From NCBI GenBank assembly GCA_907165275.2, contig OU015651.1, positions 1,448,501-1,512,500 on the forward strand: a DNA stretch of 64,000 bases, in the 5' to 3' direction. A model generated the notes under the pieces. That model made no database searches, had not been told where the DNA came from, and was given only the letters and a program-made list of their open reading frames with translations. Made by a program: the position numbers and the translations under genes. This document shows, piece after piece, positions 11,096-23,300 of this stretch; within the stretch, counting starts at the first letter, position 1, and the number at the start of each line of letters is the position of its first letter. The DNA comes from Zygaena filipendulae (lineage: Eukaryota > Arthropoda > Insecta > Lepidoptera > Zygaenidae).

Positions 11096-11170
11096 ATGGC
11101 TTGTTGATTATTAAAAAGCAGTGCTAAGAACTGTTGCGATCGATGTACTTATTTTATTAAATAGATGTGA
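11096..11170 (+). promoter_or_regulatory. Three short upstream ORFs before the Vav start codon
   Basis: ATGs at 11096 (4 codons including stop), 11143 (6 codons) and 11165 (ATG directly followed by TGA) lie in the 78 nt before the Vav ATG at 11174. If this stretch is in the mature 5' UTR, they would lower translation of Vav. The transcription start is not visible, so this is conditional. Confidence 0.4.
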
Positions 11171-11173
11171 ATC

Positions 11174-11392
11174 ATGGCTACTGGTGGCGAGGATTTATGG
11201 CGCGAGTGCGCGTACTGGCTAACGAGATGTGGGTTGCTACGTCCCGATCACAAGGCGAATTGGGAGACGAGTACAATCCACGACCTGGCGTACACCCTGC
11301 GAGATGGGGTGCTGCTGTGCAACCTGCTGAATGTCCTGCACCCGGGCTGTATCGACATAAAGGATGTCAATCAGCGGCCCCAGATGGCACAG
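11174..11392 (+). CDS. Vav: Vav exon 1 (start; first half of CH domain)
   Basis: 73 codons from ATG (context AATCATGGC), ending QRPQMAQ, donor CAG then GTATGC, phase 0. It encodes the N-terminal half of the calponin-homology domain (LRDGVLLCNLLNVLHPG), which in Vav contributes to autoinhibition rather than simple actin binding. Confidence 0.95.
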
Positions 11393-14300
11393 GTATGCGA
11401 TTGAGAAACTGCCACCGTGACCTTCGGTCTAATGAACGAACTCAGACTAAACGAATTATTTAAAATTTCTGAATGTTTACGCCTAAACTAGGAGCTAAAT
11501 AGTCGGATCTTTATGTTAGTAACAAGTAATAAACAAGGTTTTTATCAGGGTTTTTTTAAAGAAATATTTTCTTTTTATCGCACGTATTTCATTTTAAAAC
11601 TTTAATTAGAACGTTTTGAATATGCTTTCATAATTCGAATACAAACTATTGCTAAAGTTGTCATAGCTCATCACTGCTTTTCATGAGACATAACTTGCAG
11701 CAATAAAAGCTATAGTGCTCACTATTTCATTATGTATGCAAAGATATATGAATGAGTGGTAGGTATTGAAGCTTTATAATAATGTTTGTATTCGACACAT
11801 GTACTCTATATTTGTGAGAGTGTTTGAATTATCACTATGAAAGGAGATTTATGAATGAAGTGTAAATGAAATTATTGTACTTCCAATAGGAATACATTGA
11901 ATCTTTTAGAATATAGTGTTATTTTTATGCAAGAAAAACTGAACATACTATCTACCCAAGGAGCACCACAAGCTGTATAAAAGCTGTATTTTAGTTTGTT
12001 TTTATACCACAGGCTGTATAGTGAGGCTGTACAAGGGCTGTATCAGCGCTTATACAGCCCTTATAAGTAAAAATTGGGCCCATTCTTATACAGCCTAATG
12101 CGTTATTATGGCTGTTCAGTAGCTGTAGAAGTAAAAAATAGGCTGTAATATAGCTGCAGTGGAGCTGTAGTATGGTGTAAAAGGAAACCACAGGAATATA
12201 CTTATCTTCTTATAAATGTCTTTAAAAGATAACGGTTCTTAATCGGTTTTTTAAGAGAATCACAAAGGGAAAATTTGTGAAACTTGTCAAATATTTCTAT
12301 TTTAGATACATAAATATGGCGATCGATTAATATTTCATGCAAAATTATAAATCAAGTAATGATCTTGGACTTTTTGTGTGATAATTTGTAGATTCGACGT
12401 GCTGATTTAATTTTGTTGTGAAATTGTGTATGGTTTTGTTTCAAAATATTCACGCGCCCGCAATATAATCAAGATTAACTAAAAAATATAACTAAAACGG
12501 GTAGTAAATTTTTGGTTTTGAGGTTAGAATAATATAATATGCTTGAAAATACTGCATAATATTAGAGTACACTCATTATTTTAGCTGTCAAATTACGATA
12601 GCAGATGTAGCTATTGTCAAATATCGTTTGATTTGTATTATGTTTTGTTTGTGTTTATTCAAAAATGGCGATAAATATTAAACAGCCTAAAGTATATCTG
12701 GAGGGTATTATAGGTCCTGTAGCTTTACTACGCAGTTTTTAGATTCCATTGTACAGCTATTGCCTTTAAATAGGCATTATATTAGAATATATATAAATAA
12801 ATAAATTTGTTATATTTTTATATTCTCTTTTAATCTTCCTTTTGACTCCACCGGACCTTTTTCCTTTTTTCCACATATTTTTATCCAGAATTACACGTTT
12901 ATTTACTATTGCAAAGATAGACCACTGACAATAAAACAGACTAAAGCTGTACTATAGAATTAATTTATTATTATAGTGTTTTAACGTCATATTTGTCAGA
13001 AGTCATAAAACTCTAACACTTACAAGGGTGTATAATTACGCAATAATAATAGTTTTATAAAGGAGTTTGCATATACCATTATACAGAATCAAGTATAGAG
13101 TGATACCATATTAACGCATAAAGCTGTAGTAAGTAAGTGATCACATGCAAAATACAGCCTCTGTGCAGCTTGAATAATAAACATTAGCTTAAAGTGTCAA
13201 AAATTCTTAAAGTTTTAAAGTAGAGTTTTAATATTCCGTTTTAACACCTTTAGTTTACGTGAATTCTTTTATAAAGATTTAGTACAGCTTGAGCTGTATA
13301 ATAACTGGTAAATCAACCTTATAAATATAGAATCTTTTCTTCACACCCTTGTACGTCTCCAAAAGAACTCTAAGTTCTATAAGTGCTGCATATTTGATGT
13401 CGGTAACGCCTAAGTGCTCCTTGGGCTATTGTAGTAATATGTATTTCATTTAAGAAGTGTTTAATTTATTTTAAATTAAATTTGGAAGTTTGTCTGATGA
13501 TCTTGTTTATTATTTTATAGTTACCTAACTTTTTGATGAATATTAGTTAAATACTCAAGTTGATGTTTGTGTGTATGTTTGTTCCAACTTGCAATTAGTC
13601 CTGTAATGACTGAATAGATTCACATAGAATTTGCATAAATAAGACATATAGGTACATTTAGAGGCAAGCTTAAAATCCACTGTAATAATAATATCAATTA
13701 ATTAATGATTTCATCATTACTATCTAACAATTTCCTAACTAAACATCTTATTAAAAAACTAGGTTTTTAATTAAAACTAAAAATGAATTAACATCCTTTG
13801 CATTTCGTTAATGTTTATTTGTGTTTTCTCAGTTCCTGTGCATGCGCAACATCAAAGTGTTCCTGCGGACTTGTCACGAGGTGTTTGAGCTCCGAGAAAC
13901 TGACCTATTTGATCCCTCCATGTTATTCGACCTGTCCAACTTCCACCGGGTGTTGTGCACTTTAGCTAAGCTGAGCCAGTGTCCAAAAGCTTTAGCTAAA
14001 AATATCCAGTAAGAATAATAATTTTTAAGAAATTTATTTTATTACCTTTGCTGGTCCTTATTTTCATTTCAAGTGATGAACTTTGGCAGTTAATAATAAA
14101 TTCTTCCATGAGCTGTCATTTTATTCCTAAACCTTGTCTGTGTGACAGGGCTGATACTTTCCTTCATTTACTTAAAGATATAGTGAACCAAGAAGTGATA
14201 CTTTAATTTATTTATTGTAACTGATTAAAAATACTGTATTATTTGTGTCTAAATAATTTTGCTTAAATATTATTTTCCAGACCATTTTCAGCTCAGAGGA

Positions 14301-17300
14301 CACAATCAGAAGAGGATATTTACAAAAACTTGCAATCTGTGTGAGTACACTAATATTACATTTGTAGTTTAGTTAATATAGTAATATTTAATAATATTAT
14401 GTATGAAGTCTATATTAACATTTGTTCAAGCATTTATCTGTACTCTGAAAAAAGGGTAGCCAACTCCATCCTAAATAAACATAATGGGTTCCTATGGGAG
14501 GCATCAACAATATGGCTGTTTCGAGCGCACAATTTATCTTAAAAGCCTGCAAAGTATCTTTCTCTACAATATAAGTATAGGTAATAGGTATATAGAATAG
14601 AAGTACTATTGTAATTCTTGGAGTTGTGCGCTAGAATCTGCACAAATGGCCATACAATTGTAGTACCGCGGGCGTGTCCATGGTACCGCCCGCGTACAAC
14701 AACACGGCGTCGTGCGAGCGGACGGCGGAGGCCGAGGTGCCGTGGGTGCAGTTCACGATCCCCAGCGCCACGTGTGAGGATCGCGTCGAGGAGATATACG
14801 AGGATCTGTGCTACGTCAAGTTCACCTCGGCCATGCCAGAGGTTGCTAACACGTCCCTTTGACCGTTACTCCTGGGTCACGAAACAGCGCTGCGAGCATC
14901 CGAGTCCAGCGATAACATAAAATACAAATAACACCGCTGACTCTCTGATCTTCCTCTCCCGATGTCCGCACACCTAGACGTTGCAACCGAACTTTTAAAG
15001 TTTGAGAAATTGTTATTGATGTTAGGAAATGACGCTTGCAGGGCGTAGATAGATAGAAGTCGCAGGCGGAGCGATGTTTTCGTGGCCCAGGCATAGCCGA
15101 AGCGGATACTGCCCGGGATGGTGCGATGTTTGAAAGCTTTTATGGCCTCCCGCGCAGTGGACGCTGCGGTCTATAACAGCCCTTTGCCTTCGAGACTTAT
15201 TTGGCTTAATTTATATAGCGCGACTGTGACTTTGCTACTTGTTTTTAGTAAGTTTACTAGCTGTGCCCGCGGTTTCACCCACGGAAATTTCGGATATCCC
15301 GCAGAAATTCCTGGATACAATACAGAGTAGGTACCCTAAGTCCTTCTCTACCCCTGACAACGTGCATGCAAAATTTCATGAGATTTCACCGGCATTAATT
15401 GCGGAGTTACCGTGGGAATTCCGGGATAAAAAGAACACCATGTCTTTCTCTGTACCTCTGACAACGTGTGTACAAAATTTCATGATGATCGGTTCAGCCG
15501 TTAAGCCGTGAAAGCGTAACAGACAGACAGATAGACAGAGTTACTTTCTCATTTATAATATTAGTAAGGATTGCGTATCATTGTCGTTTGGACACTGTAT
15601 CTTATTGGCTTTAGGGGGTTTAGCAACCTTAATACTAAGAAGACAAGACCTTTGTACCCTTCACCTATGTACCCTTCACAGGTACGACAAAAAATCGGCT
15701 ATAGGTAACTATTATTTGACAAAATATATGAACTTAAAATATGTCGTGGGAACGAGAGAGGCATTTCGAAACCAAAGCAGTAGGTACTACTACTCTATGA
15801 TCTACTCGATAAGATTCCGTTTTCGTACTCGGTGACTATGGGAATGACAAGCATTGCCATAGCAAAATTCTCAATAGTGTTAGTGAAGACGGACTCTAAA
15901 ATGCGTCCATAGTAAATTTCAATACGAAAATTTCACCGTGTAGGTAGATACCTAATGTACCTAGGATTAACGGATAAATTGCGATCCGGGTTCACGCCTA
16001 CATGACTCCGCAGGCCGCACTGCTCTACTACCGAATGCTCAGAATTGGCCTCTTGAGACCTATAAGTGTAGAGTTTAGACCCCACCGTTACGTGACCTTG
16101 CATCAAAGAAGCCGCAAAGTGAAGTTTGTCACGTATTTATTTCACATAGGATTAGGCGGATCACCGAAATCTACAAGGTTTCTTTTTTAACCCACTTACA
16201 AAAAAGAAAGGTTCTCTGTCTGTAGCGTGTGTGCAAGTTCGGGAATTTTTTCGTAAACATTTGATTAAAATCCCATGGTTAAGATCTGATGATGTGGTCA
16301 GTTTTGCTTTAGTTGCAAAAGTCTGTTGTTACTTGTTACATCACATCAAACGAAACCCTAAATTAACAATGTTTGACCAATTATATCATATTTAGTACTA
16401 GCTGTGCCCCGCGGTTTCACCCGCGTGATACGTTTTTATAATATGTATAACATTTTTTTTCCTGACATCCGATTTAAATGAAACAAAGCCTATTTGTAGC
16501 TCCAGGCTAAGCTTAATCTACCTGTAAAAACTGCATGTCAATCTGTTCAGTTGATTCGGAGATTATCGCGAACAGACAGAGACAGAAAATAATTTTAAAA
16601 ACTTTTTTGTGGATGGTTACTCTTCTTTTATCCCCCCCCCCCCCCTCCTGTCAATTTTTGTTAAAAATATTCAATTTACAGAATCACGGATTCTACTCTT
16701 TTATTATAGTAGGTATAGATTTAGAAGATAACATAACAACTCACGTGCCGACTGCTCTAAATCTGTTTAAGTTATATTTTCCGAAATACATATATACCAA
16801 AAAAATAATATGATATCTACATATTTGATATGGAAATTATGTCACGTAAAAGTAGAAATGGCGCGATAAAAATGTGAATATCGAACTAATAAGCGCTACA
16901 AATGTCACGGTCGCGCTCTCGTCGCACCTCTTGGGTTAATCAATTGGCCTGTATATTATGAGTCCCGCCACGTAGTGTTGTGTAGCTGCTGGAGGCTGGA
17001 CATATCGCACGCAGACGGGTGGTGCTGTACTTGTTATTTGTTTAAATACGATATAAATAGAGCGGAAAGTTGATGAAGCTTCGAAGAGTTTACAGCGAGT
17101 TCTGAAAACAAATATAAACTGGAAGAAAGACGTGTGGAAACTTCGTCGACTTTATCTTCCAGTCGGGGCGGTTTCCCAAATAGAATGATCAGTTTAATTA
17201 TTTTGGAAGACCAGCAGCGCAATTTTATTAAAATATATTTTATAAATAAAAATGAATGCATGTATGTTTGTCCTCTATGCGTTCCTACACCATTGATCCA

Positions 17301-20300
17301 ATTGTGATGAAACTTTAGCGGGTTGTTATGCCTGCGTTCGCAAAGGTTCCTGATATAAAGAGTTCCCGCGGGAATTCCGAATCTAACGCGGATGAAACCG
17401 CGGGCATCAGCCAGTAGGTATATAATTATAAATATGTGTATGTATGTGTGTAGTTGATGTCATCTCAAGCTATACTAGGTTTTCTTCTTAAAAGTGGAAT
17501 TTCCAAAAATCCTTTAGTGCTTTGCCTCTAGCGAAATTTTAATTTTATCAGGTCGACTTTTTTGACAGTGCGCTGCTATAAGTAATTCAGTCAGTTTCTG
17601 CTTTTATATTTTAATGTTTAGATTAGCGCACCCATCTCTTCGTCATTTTAATCACGTCTAAACCGATGGTAAGTCTCGTAATACTGATGCTGCGGCTTTG
17701 GAAACTATTGAAGGCCGATATTACGTTATTTGTTTATTTTTCTAACCGTTTCTATATTTGCCTGCATAGCGATTGTTTTCCACCGGGCGAGTGTGTGCCG
17801 AGAAACAATCCGCTCGTGTACTCGTATCTATTGGAGTTATTCATAAATAAAAGCGAGAAATTACGACATTCCTTAACACTTGGATGTTATGGATAATTTT
17901 GTGACAGTTTACAATCAATACTGACTAATAGATAGGAATATTCCTATTAGAGGCTGTCAGGTATCTCTTGGAGAATGTGCGTGGGAGCTTTTTCAGGATA
18001 GTGCCATCGAGAATAAGTGGGTGGCCCCTCATCCATATATGGACATTCTAACGGCTAATCCTACTTAATATTATAAATGTGAAAGTGTGGATGTTTAGAA
18101 GTTTGGATGTTTGTTACTCAATCACGCCAAATAGGCTGAACGGATTTGGATGAAATTTGGCATGCACAATATCAGGGGTACAGAGAAGGACATAGGGTAC
18201 TTTTTATCCCAGAATTCCCATGGGAACTCCGAAATTACCACGGGTGAAACCGCGGGGCAAAGCTAGTCATTCATAAAAAGCGATTTGCCCATTTTTTCAT
18301 TATGTTTATTTGATATTCGATCCCTGTTCCCGGGAGGTTATAATAATTTGGATCTCTTCAAGACTTAGGGTATTTTACGTTTGACTTACCACAAAGTACT
18401 TGACTGACCCACAAAGTATGCTCTTTACTTCTAAAACTTTTTATTTGTAACAACTATATGTATTTACTTGTGGGAGAAATAAAGATTATTATTATTATTA
18501 TTATTACTTCCACGCCTCTACTATCAAGCGAGGTTGTACACTATTCTCAAACGTCTGACTAATCCCTTAAGAATGTAGGACAGTTTTCCTACGGGCACAA
18601 CTCGGTTTTTCTGAATGGATCCGATTTACACTGGCAAGATGTGTGTGTTCATACATGTGTTACGGCATACTTACTGCGCCAAATACGAGAATGCGCTGAT
18701 ATGATAAAACAATCGAGTGTATACGAGTAGAGTAGGTAGGTACTTCCGGGAATCTCAATATAATCATATCAGTGTACTGAAATATCAAGTACAGCACCGC
18801 CTTTGCACCGAAATTTAGCTCCGCTGGGTCTCACTATCACGCATTGATACGCGTAGTACACATACACCTTCGTTATGAAACTAAAAGTTGTGATAAATAC
18901 TCGAATTCTTAAGTTGACCATTTCAATTAAAATAAACTTGTGGAAAATTCCACCGCCGACGTTATATTATTTCTTGTTTACGCATAGAGTTTCCTCCTGA
19001 ATCCTGATGCTGCTTGGTTTAAGGTTTACCAGCATAAAAATGTATTTTATTGAGCTAAAAATAAGAGTTCTTTTAAGACAGTATAATAGCCTGAAAAAAG
19101 AGGCAATAATATTTATAAGTATCTGTAAAATACTGGGCAACCCAATTTGTCTACGTCAATGCGTGGTTATGAAATTCTTAATTTTTTCCATATTTGCGTG
19201 TAGTAGCTATCGGATTACGCTTAGCAAACGGATGGATTTTGTAAAAACCTTTTTTTTTTTGCTATTTTTACGATTTTGATTATTTACATGACTAGATGTG
19301 AAGCAACATATTAATACCAACAAAATAAACAGGTCAAATTTTCTTGGGGTTTACTTATGTAACAACTGTTTCATATTATTATGTCGCATCTCTGCTTCTC
19401 TGTCCACCTACATTTCGTCAAGTATGTATGTATAGTATATTATGTGTATTTCTTCTTGATTACTACAACATATCTAGTCATAAAAATAAGTACCTAATAA
19501 GATCACTGTTTTTATTTTAAACTGTTAAAAATGTTACTTAGATTATTTCAAATCCGAACATTTTACTTAGGGAGCGTTCAAGAGGAGGGGATCTTAAAAA
19601 AGTTACGATGCGTTACAGGGGCGAAAGGGGGGTTTTGAACTACGCGTTACGTAATATTGTTTTTTTTTAACCCTTCAAAACGGTCGCGTAGAGACTCCAA
19701 TCGCCATATTAGATTAGATATGTGCCGCACGAAAGGTTTTCATATAACAACTTTTTTCCCGACATCCGATTTTAATGAAACACGGCCTATATGTAGCTCC
19801 AGGCTAAGCCTAATCTACCTGTGAAAACCGCATGACAATCGGTTCACTAGATGCGGAGATTATCGCGAACAGACAGAAAAGAATTTTAAAAACGTTTTTT
19901 TTGGGCTTGGTTACTGTTCTTTTATCACCCATCTCAATTTTAGGTAAAAATATTCAATGTACAGAATCGCGGATTCTACTCTTTATTATAGTATAGATAG
20001 ATATAGATTATGTATTGATATTCAAAATACACTATTTTCTATCTGACTGACTGACTTTCCGGTACTTTACGCCACATAATTGTGACTATTAGGTAAAAAT
20101 GGTCACTTGGTGGTTACGTAACGTTTTACTAGGGGGCAGGGGGTGCAGAAAAACGTTACGGCGCGTTACATGGGGGGAGGGGGGGCCAAAAATCTCCGAA
20201 AATTGCCTTACTTAAACGCTCCCTTATTATTATCATTAGTTGTAAATGTATGTATGTATATTATTCTTGATTATTTTGCGCACGTATACACTGCATGCGT

Positions 20301-23300
20301 GTGCGACAATGCTCTTTGATAACGGTTTTCAACATGTTCCCGGAAATAGAGTTCATGAAGTTCTGCACATGTAGCGGCCTCTTTCGTTTGTTTTTAAATT
20401 TGAGGAACGTTAAGAACCGTTATTTTGTTACCATGTCTAAGCAAACTCGACGCATTCTCGATTGCAATTAAAAGTTTTAAAAGAAGTAGGTAGAACTCAG
20501 CTCTTGGCAATGTGCGATCTAAAAGCACCCATCAGGATACAATCTTCTCTTAGAGCTAGAATATAGCTAGCAATGTTTGACCTAAGAGCGCCGTTCATGG
20601 CAATCTGTGAATCAAAGGCACCAATAAGATACATAATAGTACATTGTTATCCTAGGGGTGAAAGTAACTTATTTAGTCCCGAGACGGGGTTTGGCGCCCG
20701 AGCGTAGCGAGGGCGCCTATAGATCGAGGGACTAAATAAGTCTTTCTCCCGAGGATAACACTGTGCTTTTCATTACGAATGCAAGGAAAGTCAAAATAAA
20801 AATAGGAATTAGCTAAAGAAAAAATGAGTGAAGATCGGATAGTCGCTTGACACTTTCCCACCTATTTTTTTTTCTTTGGCCGGCTAGCTATTCAGCCAGT
20901 ATTTTTTATTTACATTGTGGCGACCTAAAAAAATATTATCTTTAATTATTAAGTATTAATTAAAGAAAATAAAAAAATATAAATAGGAATTAGCTTAAGA
21001 AAAAGTGAGTGAATTTTATTTTAATTAATACCTATCTACTTAAACTTTACGTTATTTCAATTTTACATCGCGCTGGCTGTATAGAAAGTTGAAACATGGT
21101 TCAATAGAAATGTGAAAATAGACCTAGTTTTTTTTTTATAATTTGACAGTTGTCAGTTGAAAGCGATTCTCCCTAGGGTTGAAAAGGGTTACTTTCAACC
21201 CGCTTCTCAGGCAACTTCAGACCTACTTTCCGAGTATGAGTAATGAAATAGTACATTGTTATCCTAGGGGTGAAAGTAACTTATTTAGTCCCGAGACGGG
21301 GTTTGGCGCCCGAGCGTTGCGAGGGCTCCAATAGATCGAGGGACTAAATAAGTCTTTCTCCCGAGGGTAACACTGTGCTTTTCATTACGAATGCAAGGAA
21401 AGTCAAAATAAAAATAGGAATTAGCTAAAGAAAAAATGAGTGAAGATGGGATAGTCGCTTGACACTTTCCCACCTATTTCTTTTTCTTTGGCCGGCTAGC
21501 TATTCAGCCAGTATTTTTTATTTACATTGTGGCGACCTAAAAAGATATTATCTTTAATTATTAATTATTTATTAAAGAAAATAAAAAAATATAAATAGGA
21601 ATTAGCTTAAGAAAAAGTGAGTGAATTTTATTTTAATTAATACCTACTTAAACTTTACGTTATTTCAATTTTACATCGCGCTGGCTGTATAGAAAGTTGA
21701 AACATGGTTCAATAGAAATGTGAAAATAGACCTAGTTTTTTTTTTATAATTTGACAGTTGTCAGTTGAAAGCGATTCTCCCTAGGGCTGAAAAGGGTTAC
21801 TTTCAACCCGCTTCTCAGGCAACTTCAGACCTACTTTCCGAGTATGAGTAATGAAAAGGTATTATTTTACTTCGCACGAACGTCTTTTCGTCTATTAATT
21901 GTGCGTCGATTTCATAATCCTAGCGTTTAATTTTCCGTTCACGTAAACGTCTAAGCGCCCATAGCAGCAGTCATGTGACATCTCTCAAACTTGAGAAATC
22001 AAGGGTCATTTCCATACATTTAGATCTTTCCAATGATATAGCAAGTATTAAAGGATGTTTCCGTAGGCCTTTACTTTACGGATTCCTTTTTTGCCTACGT
22101 GGGTTGAGCGTGTATCCACGACCAGTCAGGTCACGGGCCACGGCTGACTTTTACCGAGTCACCTTCACACCATATTACGTATTATAATAATATCTGTATG
22201 CAAGTCGAGCAGCAGTTGAGTTTGCGGTGCACATGCATGTACGTATACGAGCGGCGTCGTCACGCGAGTGTCATGTAGCGGTGTGTGTACTATGTGTCTG
22301 TGTGTGCGCGCGCGGGGGCGTGCAGCGGCGCCGTGGGCGCGAGCGGCGGCGACGCGGACGTGGGTGAGTACGCGAGCTACTGCGCGCGCATCCACGACGA
22401 GGCGATCTACCACGACCTGTGCGCGGTGAAGGCGGGCGAGGGCGCGCCCGCCTCGCCCCCCGCCACCGCCTCGCCAGCCGCGTTTGCCTCCGCCGTCTCG
22501 CCCGCTCACCACGCGACCGCTTTTAATACAGTACGCTATGCACATTTTTTTTTGCCATAGTTATACATAAGTAGTAATTTTTTTTGTATGCCTTATGCGA
22601 GTTCTTGCTTCCTCCGATATTGTGATTAACGTGACGCGTATCAAAATCTTTCTTCTATCGTGCCCAAAGAAGTGTCACTTCGAAAGAATGTTTCACTACA
22701 AAAGACGTTTGTTAAAACGGTCGAATCATTGTATTTTTTTTACACCAATGCCCATTGGTATAAATATGGGGAATAAATAATAAATTTAAAAAGAATCGCA
22801 TGAGGTCTTCAGCCTTTAGATTTTCTTATTTAGGTAATTCTTGTAGCTATCTAGTAGCTTTGTGTAAAAGTTAGAAAGTAGAACAATCTGTGTACGTATA
22901 ATATACATTGTATATCTATTTGATACTTTTTCTATGGCCCTCCGAGAAATGATATATTGAAAATATACTTTGGAAAAACTTTCATGGTATTATGTTTTTT
23001 GCTGACGCTGCATCTTGCATGTAATTGCAAAAATAACATAATCGCCAAAAACTAATTCGAGATCGTAACTGAAATATTATGTTGACGGATTCCGTGTCTT
23101 GATCATCTCTCTTTCTCTTTGATCTTATTTCCAGGAAATAAGCAACAGTTTTCCAAAACATTCCCAAAGCCTCGTCGCTCGGTTGGCGCGAATTATTCAT
23201 GGCGCTCTCTGTCTACTGTTTATTATTTCTCGGATCGTAATGTTAATAAAAAGTATTCATTATTAACCACCAGTGCACTTAACAAAGTAGTTGTGCCGAA

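Larger units (their letters stand above)
5144..11173. other. Intergenic region between divergent alpha-spectrin and Vav genes
   Basis: No supported gene. It holds the presumed spectrin promoter/5' UTR, a short perfect hairpin at 5825-5844 (GGGGGCAC stem), and GC-rich palindromic clusters at about 6885-7205 and 8966-9161. It also holds two adjacent type A dispersed repeats (7394-8050), a type B repeat (8218-8760) and a large hairpin (9587-9720). A dispersed repeat at 10613-10745 recurs at about 28150-28275. The rest is AT-rich unique-looking DNA. Confidence 0.6.
14842..22325 (+). other. Vav intron between the alternative exons (7.5 kb)
   Basis: No coding exon seen. It contains type B repeats (15256-15571; inverted at about 17240-17416 and 18058-18269), a type A repeat (16397-16712) and an (ATT)n microsatellite (about 18488-18506). 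It also has a Harbinger-like MITE with a nested type A copy (19570-20223) and the 612-bp tandem duplication (20634-21857). The last few hundred bases before exon 5 become GC/GT-rich. Confidence 0.6.

Noticed and set aside
14841..14853. Alternative donor at 14853 that would let exon 4 splice to exon 5 in frame
   Set aside because: AC then GTCCCT is a very poor donor, and it would place two homologous tyrosine modules in one protein. The donor at 14842 fits exon 6 directly. Kept as the main thing to test by RNA-seq.
20673..21473. Pair of identical-length 62-codon minus-strand ORFs
   Set aside because: They simply reflect the 612-bp duplication and run across the palindrome; no domain or start context.
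22165..22545. Minus-strand ORF of 126 codons over Vav exon 5
   Set aside because: Arises from the GC-rich third positions of the plus-strand exon; low-complexity Arg/Ala/His composition and no domain.
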